64,000 nucleotides of DNA. It comes from Leucosporidium creatinivorum (Eukaryota > Basidiomycota > Microbotryomycetes > Leucosporidiales > Leucosporidiaceae). Both the position numbers and the translations under genes were made by a program. The DNA lies in assembly GCA_001600635.1 (NCBI GenBank), contig BCKL01000018.1, forward strand, positions 489,974 to 553,973, read 5' to 3'. A model generated the notes under the pieces. It was not told where the DNA came from. It did no database searches and worked only from the letters and a program-made list of their open reading frames with translations. Below, piece by piece: positions 21,296 to 33,470 of the stretch. Within the stretch, counting starts at the first letter, position 1; each line of letters starts with the position of its first letter.

Positions 21296-23848
21296 ATGGC
21301 TCAGCCTATCCCACTACAAACCGCCGTATCCCTCCTCGAGCACGAGCGACCTGACCTCGCCGGCGGGGAGCTGGGGAAATCGGAATCAGCAGCAGCAGCA
21401 GCAACAACAGCGCCGATTTGGGTGGAGGGAGGTGTGAGAGGGTGGTGTAATTGTTTGGGGAGCTTCTTGGTGCTGCTGTGTACTTTTGGATGTGAGTCTG
21501 TGCTGCAGGAAAGAAGGAGAGAACGCGGAGTCGAGCTGAGCTGATCTGTTGGAGAGGACAGATGCTGCTTCGTGAGCTCTTCTAGCAGCTGCAGGATCTT
21601 AACGACTAGACTAACCCGCCCCTGCTCCCTCGACCCAGCTTTGGAGTCTACCAGAGTGAGCTTCCCCTTCTCCTCCTTCTCGTCGGTTGCCGCCTGGAAC
21701 AGTGAGAGCTGACCTGCATCAACCGAGCGCAGGCTATTACCAACGACATCAATACAGCGATCTCCCCGCTTCTACCATTTCCTGGATGTGAGCTCTACTC
21801 CTCGGCCGGCGCCGTTCGAAGCGCCGACGGCTCGCTCGGCGGCAGCAGGCTCACCACCTCTTTTCCCTTGGGATGTTGAGCAGAGGATCAACAGCCCTGG
21901 GCATAGAGTTCTGTATGGCGTTCATAGCTGGGCCCATTTTCGATCATGTGAGTGCAGGTGGCAGTCGAGGAGGGCAAGGGAACGGGGTTCGGCGCCGAAG
22001 GAGGTTGGGCGAGCGCAGAGGGCGGGAGAGCGGGGCTGATGCAGTCGGACGCACACAGGGATACTTTCGGATATTGATGGTCACTGGGTCGATTGGGTTC
22101 GCTGTCTGGTAGGTCCTGTCTGGCTTGAGATGAGCTGAGCTTGCGCCGAGCTTCGGTCGACTCGACTCGACTCGCTGCTGACCTTGCTCCACCATTCGCA
22201 ACTCTATCATACCACACATTCTCTCGCACTCCTCACCTCCCCCTCTCGACACCATAGCGTCTTCATGACCTCCCTGTGCCATTCCTTTTGGCAAACCTTC
22301 CTTACGCAAGCTATCGGGCTCGGGATCAGCATGGGTTTAGTCTACATCCCAACAGTGTCGGTTTTGAACCACTACTGTGAGCTATCTTGTGTCCCGGACG
22401 CTCTCTCTGCGCAGCGCTGACCCTCTCGGTCGCTCAAACGCAGTCCTGAGGAGGCGAGCGTTGGCAATGGGGATAGCCATGTCGGGCGCTTCGATCGGAG
22501 GTATAGTATTCCCAAGTAAGTAGCCCTCATCGAGCATGACGATGCTGAGGGTCGAGCCGAGCTAACTGCCTCGCCTCCAAAAGTCATGCTCAACCGCCTC
22601 TTCGCTTCGGTTGGGTTCGCCGCGGCTGTCCGAGCGTGTGAGCTACCCAGTCAAATCCCCGCTCTTCGAACCCAGCCCATCCTTCACCGTCCTTTAAGTT
22701 CGCTGAGTCGTCGCTGAGGTCGCTGACACCCTCCGCTCCCTCTGCCACAGCCGGCTACGTCGTCGTTGGGGGCCTCATCCTCGCCAACCTCCTCATGTCC
22801 TCTCGCTACCCACCGGCCAAGCACGACGAGTTTGGGATCAAGAGACCCCGACCCTCGGCCTTCAAGATCTGGGGCGAGCCGAGATACTTCCTGACTGTTA
22901 TTGGGACTTCGTGCTTGTTCTTGGGGTTGTACTTCCCTATCACTTACATTCAGGGTAAGCTCAGCGGCTCTGGGAGGGATAGAGAGCCAGGCTGACGTTC
23001 TTCTTGCCTTCAGTCTTCGCCGTCCGTCGACCGAGCTGAGCCATCTCTCTCGCGCCGCACTTACACTCCTCCACCCCCACTATACAGGAAAGCCACAACC
23101 TCCCCCGAAGTGTCAGCGACAACACGATCGTCATCCTCAACGTCGCCAGCTTCTTCGGCCGTATCCTCCCGCCCTTCCTCGGCGACACTTTTGGCGTGTT
23201 CAATGGTCTCACGGCTTGTGGAGCGGGCATCTCGGTGCTCATCTTTGCGCTGTATGGAGCTAATAACTCAGCTGGGCTCGTTGTTGTGAGTCTTGTAGTG
23301 TCGGCGTTAGAGAGTGACTGGCTCATCCTCGCTCGCCCTTGCAGGTCCTTCTCCTCTTCGGTTTCTTCAGCGGAGGCGTCGTAGCCTTGACCTGTAGGTT
23401 TTGCTGCATCCCCTTTCCTTCCACCGCTTCACTAGCTCAACTCTTCCCCCGCAGCTCCCCTCCTCATCGCCACCGCCGACGATATCAGCGAGATTGGGTG
23501 AGTCGCTCGCCGAGCAGCCTCAAGCTCGGGTCGACCTTCGCGCTGACACCTTCATCTACAGGGTACGGCAAGGGCACGCACTTGTCTTCAATGGGCTCGC
23601 TGCGCTGGTTTGCACGCCTATCAGCGGAGCTCTTCTCGCGGCTGGGCACGACGACTTCAAGTATGCGATCGCTTTCGCCGTGAGTTCGCCCTCTTCGGCT
23701 CTACTTCGTCATCATTCCTCGTACTCTTGCTCAAAGACGAGGCTGACCCTTTCGATGACTGCAGGGAGCCATCACGGCACTCGGCGCGAGTTTCATGCTG
23801 GGTGCTCGGCACTTTCAGGCCAGGCAAGTGGGGAGTTGGAAGGTATAG
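21296..23848 (+). CDS. MFS transporter, monocarboxylate-permease type (copy 1)
   Basis: About 16 exons starting MAQPIPLQTAVSLLEHERPD at 21296 and ending GSWKV at 23848. Recognisable segments in order are WVEGGVRGWCNCLGSFLVLL, the spliced YAASFGVYQSYYQ, ALGIEFCMAFIAGPIFDH, YFRILMVTGSIGFAVW, GISMGLVYIPTVSVLNHY, AMGIAMSGASIGGIVFP, MLNRLFASVGF and GHDDFKYAIAFAGAITALGA. This is the 12-helix MCT/Mch layout (TC 2.A.1.13). Substrate is unknown; family members move monocarboxylates or related small molecules. Two tiny exons are needed: 21562-21571 (10 nt) and 23014-23021 (8 nt), plus a 17-nt one at 21639-21655. The GTCCGT donor after the 8-nt exon is weak. Copy 2 follows 330 bp downstream. Confidence 0.87.
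21591..21620 (-). other. tRNA-Glu D-arm-like sequence inside intron 2 of MFS copy 1
   Basis: The first 22 bases from 21594 match the D-arm region of the local tRNA-Glu (minus strand) at about 19 positions. The shared core is ACTAGACTA with GGATC upstream. The anticodon and T arms are absent, so it is at most a fragment. The segment also contributes the CTAAC branch site of this 67-nt intron, so chance resemblance is possible. Confidence 0.4.
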
Positions 23849-24178
23849 AGTAGGAACTTGTTGGATACACTGTATTCCTGTTTTATAGACGCAGTAGACC
23901 TGTAACAGCACTGTAGCATCGTTGGGAGCCAGCCAACTTCGGCGCCGAGCGAGCTTTCCGTTGCGCCGAGCTCTTCTCTCAGCTCGTTGTCTACCTACAG
24001 AGCCCATCCATACATCATCGAAACTCTTTACCGTCAATGTACATCACGTTACGTTGCCTTACGTTATCCCGCTGAATTTCCTCGAGCGGGACCCCAGCTC
24101 ACGCGCACGAGCGCTCGCGCTTGGCGGCGCTCTCCTTCCTGCTTTTCTCGCTCTTCACGCCAAGCTCACCATTTAGCA

Positions 24179-26787
24179 ATGTCGATTGAGCCCGTTCCAC
24201 TGGAACCAGCAGCATCTCGACTACAGGAGGACCACGCTATCCTGCACGCAGATCTCGAGAAGCGGGAGCCGTCGGTAGCGGGCGACTTGAAGAGGGGAGA
24301 GCAGCATGCGCCTGTTTTCGTGGAAGGAGGAGTGCGAGGGTGGTGTGCAGTTGCGGGGGCTTTCTTGATATTGCTGTGCACTTTCGGCTGTACGTCAATC
24401 TCGCTCTGCGCGGTGGAAACTGTAGCCGCCGAAACGCTCTCGCGGGCCTGCTGACTCGGCTTCTTGTTCCCTGCAGATGCCAATTCGTGAGTCGGCTTGC
24501 ACCCGAGGCGATCTACCGCTGTGTGTTGACCTTGGTCCTGCTCTGCCACCACCAGATTTGGAGTCTATCAGAGTGAGTGGCCCCTCGCGCTTCCCCTCGC
24601 CTCTCGAAAGTCGAGGCTGACCTCGCGCGATCCTGCCAGGCTATTACCAGCTCAATCAATATAAGGATCTATCAGCATCAACCATCTCTTGGATGTGAGT
24701 GATGACCCGTGCTCAGCTTTACTCCGTCCCTCAGGTCCACCGTCTACCTCCGCCCCCCTGTAGCGCTACTCTGGACATCCGCTGACCCACTCCCCTCTAA
24801 TAGTGGATCAACCAGTCTCGGTATCGAGTTTTGCTTCGCCGCGATTTCTGGCCCGCTCTTCGACCGAGTGAGTTGCCGTTCGGCGCTCGGCGCTCGGCGC
24901 ACTTCTTGCTTCGCGGTTCAAAGCGTTCCGACGGTATACACGCTTTGCTGACAGCGTACGCTTACTCACAGGGGTACTTCCGCACCCTACTGTTAACCGG
25001 GTCTGTCGGATTTGTTGTCTGGTGCGTCCTTCGCCTCGACAGTCTCGGCGTCGAGGCTCTCGGCTCACTTTCATCGTCTCTCTACTACACCGCTATCCTG
25101 CGCACGATCCAAACACTCACACACCCCCGTCTCTTCGTCAACAGCCTTTTCATGGTATCGCTTTGTACTCAGTACTGGCAGACCTTCCTCTGTCAAGCTA
25201 TCGGCATGGGCGCCTCCATGGGCTTGATGTTCATGCCCGCGATCTCCGTTTTGAATCACTACTGTAAGTTGATCTCCCCTTGGATGTCGTGGGTAGATGA
25301 GGGGGCTAAGCCAGCGACCGACCGGGGAAGATTGGCTTCTCGGCGCACTCCACCCGAGCGCTGACTCTCAACCCCACAGTTCTCGCCAAGCGGTCCTTCG
25401 TCATGGGAATCGCCATGTCAGGCGCTTCGATCGGCGGTATCATATTTCCCAGTGAGTCGAGCTGCCGAAGGAGCGGCGAAGCGATATAAGAACCTCGGCG
25501 CTGACCCTTCGCTCCGTCAGTCATGCTCAACCGCCTCTTCGCATCCATCGGCTTCGCCCCAGGAGTTCGAGCTTGTGAGTCCAGCGCTCCATCTCTACCT
25601 CTCGCCTACATATACACATCCCTCGATGTCGCTCGCCTCCGCTCGGCGATGGCCTCGCAGCCCAGCTCACGTCGTCTCCGCCTGGCAAGCTCTTGCTGAC
25701 CCGTCGACCCGCAGCCGGATACGTTGTAATCGGCGGATTTGTAGCAGCCAATGTCCTATGCACAGCTCGCTACCCGCCCATCAAGCGCGACGCTATGGGC
25801 AAGAGGCGGAAGAGAGCCTCGCCGCTCAAGCTGTTGAAGGAGCCACGATACACCCTGAGCCTGGTAGGGACTACAGCGGTCGTTCTCGGCGCCTTCTTCC
25901 CCATCTCTTACCTACAAGGTGAGCTACAGACCGCTGCTAGTACAAGCGCCGAAGCTGACTCGGTCCGCCTTTCTCTCGCTTTTACAGTGTTTGCTGTAAG
26001 CTGAGACGTCCCAGGCTTACTGCACGACATTCGGCTGCTCACTCAACGCTTTCTCATCAACAGGAAGCGGCACGACTGCCACGGAATGTCAGCGACAATG
26101 TCCTCTCCATCCTCAACGCCAGCAGCTTCTGCGGCCGTATAGTCCTAACGTACGGCAGCGACCACGTGGGACCTTTCTCCACCCTTACAGCATGCACCTT
26201 CGGGATCTCCGTCTTGATCTTCGCCCTCTACGGTGCGACTTCACCGGCCGGAATCATCATCGTGAGCCCTCGGCGATGCATCGCTTCTTTGTCGTTCTGC
26301 AGCTCACCTTAGCCTACCACAGTTCGCCATCCTGTTCGGTATCTTCAGCGGGGCGTTCTTTGCGCTGCTATGTAAGTTGCTCACTCGCTTTCCGCCGCTT
26401 GCTGCTGATCGCCGAACTCTCCAGCGCCCATCCTCATCGCCACGGCCGACGACATGGACGAGATTGGGTGAGCTACGACGAGTCACAAGATGGCACTTGA
26501 AGCGTACTGACCTCGACATGACTGCTACAGCATGCGGCAAGGACTCGCACTGGCGGCGAACGGAGTAGCAGCCCTCCTTTGCTCGCCCATCGCGGGCTGG
26601 CTTCTCGCTGCAGGCCACGACGACTTCAAGTACTCGATCGCGTTTGCAGTGAGCGACTCGAGCTGTCTATGAGTGAGCTCCGAGCTGACTCTCACTCATC
26701 CAGGGAGCCATTACGGCGTTCGGCGCAATCGTGATGCTCGGCGCTCGCCATTTCCAGGCAAGGCAGCTAGGGACTTGGCGGGTTTGA
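24179..26787 (+). CDS. MFS transporter, monocarboxylate-permease type (copy 2)
   Basis: A tandem paralogue of the upstream gene, with the same exon pattern. It starts MSIEPVPLEPAASRLQEDHA at 24179 and ends GTWRV at 26787. Matching segments include VEGGVRGWCAVAGAFLILLC, YANSFGVYQSYYQ, SLGIEFCFAAISGPLFDR, YFRTLLLTGSVGFVVW, GASMGLMFMPAISVLNHY, MGIAMSGASIGGIIFP and GHDDFKYSIAFAGAITAFGA. The tiny exons fall at identical places: 24477-24486 (10 nt), 24556-24572 (17 nt) and 25988-25995 (8 nt). The cytosolic N-tail and the central loop differ most between copies, as expected after duplication. Both copies keep intact frames through every junction that I read. It is plausibly a plasma-membrane importer of a small acid; the substrate is not predictable from sequence. 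Confidence 0.88.
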
Positions 26788-26979
26788 CAGTAGACATTGT
26801 AGAGACCATTAGAACGCAATGTAGACTACTATCACGGCATGTCTAGACTACACGACGCTGCCTAACCTGAGCCGCGAAGCAGGCGAGACTCCTTGCCTCC
26901 TGCCCTCTCCTTCGCTCTTGTTGCTTCCTCACCCGCCGCGCCGTTGCACGCTCAACAAGCTCACTGCCACTCTCACGTC

Positions 26980-27366
26980 ATGTCTGGCCGCGTGTACCTC
27001 GTCTCCAAGTGAGCTCTTCGCTCTTCTCAGACGCCTTCTCCCAGAGCTCATCTTTCCCTCTCTTCGCAGGCGCCTCGACCCTCTGCTGGGAGTTTTCACC
27101 GGTATTTGGGCGTAAGGATTCGCTGTACAGTAGCACCCCCTGCTCCGCTGACCCTGCTCTCCCACAGCTACGCCCTGTACGAGCGCCGCATGCAACGCCC
27201 AGAAGGCCACACCCTCCTCGAGCTGATTCGTGGCAAGTGGAACGAGAAGCAGCAAGCTCGTCAGGTCGTCAACGCCGCCAAGGCCAGCGAGAACGAGGGA
27301 TGGGAGGAGTTGACGAAGGAGTTTGAGTCGGCGGGAACGGCAGGCTCAGCAGCGGAGCGTCGATAA
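26980..27366 (+). CDS. NCE101: Nce101-like non-classical export protein
   Basis: Three exons, 26980-27008, 27070-27111 and 27168-27366, give 89 residues. The core RLDPLLGVFTGIWAYALYER, then RPEGHTLLELIRGKWNEKQ, closely follows yeast Nce101 (DPLLA-MVGCLSYYVYER, RPQGHHLHELIKKRWDDRK). Nce101 is a 53-residue single-pass membrane protein originally linked to leaderless secretion in yeast; its exact role is unclear. The hydrophobic stretch LLGVFTGIWAYAL is the membrane segment. A charged C-terminal extension of about 35 residues is extra compared with yeast. The start ATG is supported by the usual MxxxxLxSKxLDPLL layout. Confidence 0.85.
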
Positions 27367-28261
27367 TGTACCAGAGCGGGGCTCTCGGTGTCGTCGGCTT
27401 GGTCCATGTTGTATAATGATAGTGAGTCCAGCTCTCCCTTCTACTCGTTCTGCTGGTAGGTAGCGTCGAAGCTCCAAAGCTGACCTCTGTGCTTGGCCCT
27501 CCCACTTCCTGCAGAACCTCAAACTCCTTCCCCAAACTCCTTCGCAATCGACAAAGGCGGCTGTAGATGCTGCCCTCCTCGCCATTCTCGGCCGATCTCA
27601 ACTCTCGGCGCACTCGGGAGGCGCCACGCTGCTCCTCTGGCGATTGCAAGCCTCGGTGCTGCTCAAGGGATACTCTACACGGCTACGACAGCAGCTATCC
27701 GCGTCGCCAGCTTCTCTTCAGCCTCTCTCCAGCCAGCCCTGCTCGCTTCAGCCCTCGGAGTGCGACAAGCTTGGGCCTTACAGCGCTAAAAAAGCAGCGA
27801 TCGCGGTGCTAAACACGAGGTTTGCAGAGTCACGCGTCGCGCACTCAATTCATCCCAAATTTGCACCGGCTCGCTCGAAACCGGATCGTCGTTCGCTCCG
27901 AGGCGCCAAGATGGGCGACCGCGAGGTGCATGAAGCGCTACATGGCAGCAGGGAGAAGGGAGTGAGTCGGATTGTAGGGGATCATGAAGGTGCAGCCACT
28001 CGCGTTGAAATGGCTGCTGCCCTTCACCTCCGAGACCTCTTTCGCCAAACTCTTTTCAGCCATGGCCGAGGAGATACGGCTCTCCTTTCCCCAGAAGGGG
28101 AACAGGAGGGGATCAAGGGAGCCCAATTTTTAGGAGGAGGGCCCCACCTGCAACATCTGGAGTTAAGAGTCGTCGCTTTTCTTCCTCTCCTTCCTTCCTC
28201 ACTCTCGCTCGTCGTCTTCCCCTCTCCCTCCCCTCCATCCGCCACTGCGCTCATACTCACC
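27367..28261 (+). other. Spliced-looking non-coding stretch upstream of the sugar porter
   Basis: About 900 bp between NCE101 and the sugar porter. A convincing intron (GTGAGT near 27421, CTGACC branch, CTGCAG near 27515) is followed by an exon-like part, one frame of which reads LLPQTPSQSTKAAVDAALLA. I cannot connect it to an ATG-led gene. It may be a 3'-UTR intron of NCE101, a non-coding RNA or a gene fragment. The right 250 bp must carry the sugar porter promoter and leader. Confidence 0.4.
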
Positions 28262-31200
28262 ATGAGCAAGCAACACAACGTCCTCGAGAAGGGCACCGAC
28301 CAGCAGGTCGAGGAAGTCCAACGCCACGACCTCTCCAACAACCTCTCGGCTCGGTGAGTGATCCTTCGCCACCGACTTCGACTCGAAGAACTATAGCTGA
28401 CCCATCTTCCCCGCAACAGTATCCAGAACCCTCTCCACGGTATTCCCAAGGCCACCCTCATGCAGCAGGTCGACGACTTTGTCGAGCGCAACGGCTTGGG
28501 CGAGCACGCCGAGACGTTCCGCAAGGGAGCTCTCGTCGCGCAGAGCCCGGGCGACTATGAAGACCTCGTCGAGCTCAACGCTGATGACAGGAGCTGGATC
28601 AGCATGGAGAAGACCAGTGAGTTGCCTGTTTCGCGACACTTCCACACTTCGGCGCTGACTTTTGGGCCTTCGCAGACAAGTGGAAGCAACCCTTCGCTAT
28701 GTACTTCACTGTAATCCTCTGCTCCGTCGGTGAGTGTCCTCTTTCTTCGCTCCTTCCTTTCCCTTCGCCCCTTCTTTTTTTCCCTCCGATCCATCACCGC
28801 CCCTCGTCCGTCTCGGCTCTCGGCGGAGCGCCCACGATTTTCAATGCTGACCTTCATCGCCTCACTTAACAGGCGCTGCTGTGCAAGGGTATGAATGTGT
28901 CACTCGCATGCCTGCGTTCTCCAAGCTGACCCACCTCGCCTACAGATGGGACCAGACCGGATCGAACGGAGCCAACTTGTCGTTCGGAGAAGCTCTTGGA
29001 CTTCCCACCGGCGCGGGTCACCCTGACGCCTCGAAGAACGAGTGGATTATCGGTTTCATCAACTCTGCGCCCTACATCGCCTCCGCTGGACTCGGCTGCT
29101 GGCTCTGCGACCCCGTCAACAACTGGCTCGGCAGGCGTGGTGAGTACAGCTTCCTGTGGGCCAATTCGCTGCCTTGCTTACATCTATCTTTGTCTCTCAG
29201 GTGCCATCTTTATTAGTGCTATTTTCTGTTTGTTTCCGGTCATCGGCCAGGCTCTCTCGCAGACTTGGGTCCAGCTCACTATCTGCCGTCTGCTCCTTGG
29301 ACTCGGAATGGGGTGCGTAGTGATTCACATCCCGCCGAGCGCCCCAGAACTGACCGTTTCTACTCGTTCGGCGCTCGCAGAATGAAGGCTTCGTCGATCC
29401 CCATTTTCGCCGCCGAGAACACCCCTGCGTCTATTCGAGGAGGTCTCGTCATGTCTTGGCAGCTGTGGACCGCCTTTGGAATTCTTCTCGGTACCGCCGC
29501 CAACCTAGTCTTCTACAATATTGGCAAGAACGCATGGCGCTTCCAGCTCGGTGAGTTCGAGCTCGGCGCCCTCACTTGTAGCATAATGCTGACCCTCTGC
29601 GCGCTCCACAGGCTCGGCCTTCCTCCCCGCTATCCCTCTCCTCATTGGTGTCTACTTCTGCCCCGAGTCGGTGAGTCCCCCTCCCAGCGCGCCATCGAGC
29701 ACCGCCGCCGAGGCTAACCCTCTCGCTCTTCGCTCTTCACAGCCTCGTTGGCTTATGAAGAAGGGCAGGTACCCTCAGGCTTGGGCTTCATTCCAGCGCC
29801 TTCGCAACACGCCTCTGCAGGCTGCCCGCGACATGTACTCGGTCCACTGCCAGCTCGAGATTGAGCGCAGGATCATCGGCGAGGGCTCCTTCTTCTCTCG
29901 CTTCGTCGAGCTGTTCACCACTCCTCGTCTTCGTCGCGCCACCCTCGCCTCGGGAGTCGTCATGCTGGCGCAGCAGATGTGCGGTATCAACATCATTGCC
30001 TTCGTATGGACTCGTACTGGCTCTCTGCATGTGCAGCAAGCTGACGGATTCGCCGCCTCCCTCGCAGTACTCGTCCTCGGTCTTCTCCTCCGCTGGGTAC
30101 TCGAACCGAGACTCGCTGTTGTGCTCTTTCGGCTTCGGATGTAAGTCTCCTCGTCTCTTTCTCGCCCTCATGGACCGCATTCTCGGCGACGATCTCGCCC
30201 TCGCCCGCGAGCCGACGAGGACTCGGAGGAGCTCACTTTCGGCGGCTGAGCGACAAGCTGACCACGTTCATCTTCTTGCTATAGTGGTCAACTTCACCTT
30301 CGCCTTCCCTGCTGTCTGGACTATCGACACCTGTAAGCTCTGGTCGCTCCTTTGCCAGCTCGGCGCCGAAGCTGACCGCTCACATCGCAGTCGGTCGCCG
30401 CAACCTCCTCCTCTTCACCTTCCCCAACATGGCTTGGTCGCTTCGTGAGTACTTCTGCACGTCTCCCATCGACACTAGCCGAGACTGACCCCACCATCTC
30501 GCAGTCGCCGCTGGACTTTGCTTCCTCATCCCCGAGGGCAACTCGGCGCGTGTTCCCCTCATCGCTCTCTTCATCTTCATCTTCTGCGCCTTCTACTCTC
30601 CGGGCGAAGGTATGTGACTTTGCTACGAATCCAGTCCTCACGATACAGCGCTGACCCGCTCCCCTCTCCTTTCACTTGCTCTCGCGACTCCCCTTCCGCT
30701 CCCTTGCTCCCTTGCTCCCTCGCTCTCTCCCTTGCTCCCTCGCGCGTTCCTTCGCTCGTCTTGAATCGCATAGGTCCCGTCCCCTTCACCTACTCCGCCG
30801 AGGTCTTCCCCATCTCTCACCGTGAAGTAGGAATGGCTTGGGCCGTCTCAGTTTGCCTCGGCTTCGCCGCCCTCCTCTCCATCACCGTAAGTATCTGCGA
30901 CCTTCCTCTCCCACCTGAAACAGCGCCTCCAGAGATGCTGCTCCTCACTCCGTCAAGGCCTGTGCTGACTCTATTCCTCCTTCTCGCCCCCTCCCATCGC
31001 TGAACCCTCTACAGTGGCCTCGCATGTCTACCGCGATGACCTCGGTCGGCGCTTTCGGCTTCTACGCCGGTCTCAACGTCACGGCTTTCTTCCTCATCTT
31101 CTTCTTGGTGCCCGAGACGAAGCAACGTACTCTCGAGGAGCTCGACTAGTGAGCCGCCTTCCCGTCGCCAAGCTCGACTCGACATTGAGCCACCGCTGAC

Positions 31201-31417
31201 CTCACTTCATCCTCGTAACAGCGTCTTCGCCGTCCCCATGTCCAAGCACGCCTCGTACCAGCTCAACAACTCGGCGCCTTACTTCTTCCAGAGGTACATC
31301 TTCCGCAACAAGGACGCCGTCCTCAAGCCTCTGTACGACTTCGACGAGATCGAGGGGCGCCACCAGTACACGGACAACAAGAGGGAGCTGGCGGACGACA
31401 GGAAGGACCTGGCTTAG
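28262..31417 (+). CDS. MFS sugar porter
   Basis: A multi-exon gene beginning [19 protein letters not shown] at 28262 and ending [14 protein letters not shown] at 31417. Sugar porter signatures are [14 protein letters not shown] in loop 1, the NWLGRRG motif after helix 2, [36 protein letters not shown] after helix 6, [15 protein letters not shown] in helix 7, and [18 protein letters not shown] after helix 12. Long soluble N- and C-terminal tails flank the 12 helices. It should import a hexose, polyol or similar substrate by proton symport. The [13 protein letters not shown] loop is frequent in a fungal subgroup whose substrates I cannot name. The intron before [13 protein letters not shown] contains a TTGCTCCC repeat. 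Confidence 0.9.
30701..30750 (+). repeat. CCCTTGCTCC-type pyrimidine repeat in a sugar porter intron
   Basis: Imperfect tandem copies of CCCTTGCTCC/CTCCCTCGCT fill the middle of the intron that starts near 30610 and ends with the TAG before GTCCCGTC. It is a low-complexity tract likely to vary in length between strains. Confidence 0.6.
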
Positions 31418-31905
31418 GTGGAAGTTCAAGGTGGTGCTCGGCGGAGCATGTTCGGTTTCTCTTTTCTCGCAACGGTTGCGCTCGCGCTTCCGTCTTACTT
31501 CAGTCTTTCAATGATCCTTACGATCTTTCACGGCCAATCTAACTTTTAGTATTCCGACTCTCCTCCTCGCGAAGTGCACTCGGCGAAGAGAGAGCTCGGC
31601 GTTGAGAGACACTATCGCACAGCGAAGTTGTGCTACAGCAGCTTCGGGATGAAGAGATGTACTTGGGCTCAACCGACTTCGTAGTCAAGTCTCAAGCAGC
31701 GTGAGCTGCTTCAACGCGCCCCTTGCCCTCACCTGTTCGGCTGTCTCGGATCTCGAGCTCTCCCTTCTACGTCGACCTCCTCGAATCGGCTACATCATCT
31801 CTCGGCACTCTACAACACGTCAGAACTCGTGACTCTCTCACAGCACCTTACCGCACCTCTCTGCACCCATCTCGCGGCTCAAGACAACCCAGAGCCTCAA
31901 GAGCG
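31418..31905. other. Intergenic: sugar porter 3' end and SPT20 promoter
   Basis: About 490 bp. The left part looks like a 3' UTR and the right part a pyrimidine-rich leader. No other feature was recognised. Confidence 0.45.
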
Positions 31906-33470
31906 ATGGCCGGCGCCTCCTACAACATCACTCGCTTCACGCGCCAGGTGCTCAAGCGACACCGCAAAGAGCCACCGTCACTGGTGCTGCACCTCTACCC
32001 AACCCACTTTCGCTTTGAGCAGCAGGTGAGCGTCTCTCGAGAGCGCGAGCAGTCGCCGTCTACAGTCGCCGTCTACGGCGCTACAAAGCTCCTCCGCTGA
32101 CCTTTGGGCTGCACTCCAGCATGGCAATTTCAACTACGATTCGCCGATGAAGTGCTTCCTCGAAGCCATTCGCGAGCAGAAGCTACCGACCGACTTGCTC
32201 GATGTGCTCGATGAGGCGGGCATTCGCTACTACGAGGGTGAGCCATCTGACGGTTGCAGTGTGTGACAGCAACTGATAGCTCTACTCGACATCAGGATGC
32301 CTCATCGTCGAGGTACACGATCATCGTGCAGCTCCCGCTCCCGTCACGACCGCTCGTCCCAGCTTTGGCCAGGCATTCCAGCTCGGCCGTACTCCTCAAG
32401 CTCCGCAAGCAAGCAAAGCCGAGGTATATCGTATCGTGCTGGGACCCAACCCTGCTACGCTGTGGACCGAGCTGGGCATCATGGAGCGTCGCATGCTCGA
32501 GGAATCGGAGAAGGAGGAAGGCGCCGAGCCTGCTGTAGGCTGGACGGAGGAGGAAGCAGTAGAGATCGAAGCGGTCATATTGGTGAGCTCTGTCATGCTC
32601 GAGCGTCTGGAGAGCGTGGCTCACCCGCCCATCTCGGACTTGACAGGCTCGGACTGCCCCTCCGCTCTGCCTCTCGCCTTCCATCCAGACGTCGAGGATC
32701 GCCAACTCGATGCTTCGCGCTACCACTCTCCGCCCACCAAAGCGCAAGCGCTTCTGTGGCTCGGGCGAGGGCGACGAGGACGAAGTCGGCGAGGAGGGTC
32801 AGCGCCGCGAGCGTGAGGAGCATGAGAGGATGATGAAGCTCGGAGACGAGGGAGTCGGTCGGGGTCGTGGACATGCGTACGTCTTCTCTCACGTTGTGAG
32901 CTTTGAGCTCTACTTACTTGCCCCCTCTGCCACAGCTTCGCCCGCCTCGCCTTCATCCAATCCTACCGCGACCGCACCAACAACCCCACTCCCTCCACCT
33001 CGCAACCCTCAGGCATCACCTCCATCCGCATCACCGCTCCTCAACCCTCTGGCCCCTCCACCGCCGCGGGCTCCCCCGCCTCGACCCAGCAGCAACTCCC
33101 TCATCGCAAGAAGAAGAACGCCTCGGTCGCTCCCGAATCCCAAGTCGGCACCCCCGTCGACTCTGGTGCCGCCGCCATGGCCGCCGCCGCAGGATCCAAG
33201 AAGGCCAAGAAGCTGGCAGCTCAAGCTCTGGCAGACGCCAACGACCCGACCCTCCCGCTTGAGCCCATCGCCAGGGAAGCCGAGCTGGAGAAGAGGAAGA
33301 AGGCGGCGTTGGTGAAGAAGCGTGCAGATGCCAAGATTCGGAAAGAGAAGAAGGCGGCTGCCGCGGCTGCTGCTCAGGCGCAGAATGATTTGCAGGTGGG
33401 AGGCTCGCCGGCACCTCAGTCGCTCAAGATTGCGCTGCCGCAGGCCAAATTCAACTGGCCCCAGCAGTAG
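31906..33470 (+). CDS. SPT20: SAGA complex subunit Spt20
   Basis: Five exons (31906-32025, 32120-32237, 32296-32582, 32647-32876, 32936-33470) give 429 residues. Spt20 holds the SAGA histone-acetyltransferase coactivator together and helps deliver TBP. The conserved N-terminal domain is clear: PPSLVLHLYPTHFRFEQQ, NFNYDSPMKCFLEAIREQKL, YYEGCLIVEVHDHR, VYRIVLGPNPATLWTEL, then APPLCLSPSIQTSRIANSML after an intron and PPKRKRF. The C-terminal half is Pro/Ala/Lys-rich with a long basic helix (EKRKKAALVKKRADAKIRKE). It is tail-to-tail with the TFIIE-alpha gene, 293 bp away, so two pol II transcription factors are neighbours. Confidence 0.85.
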
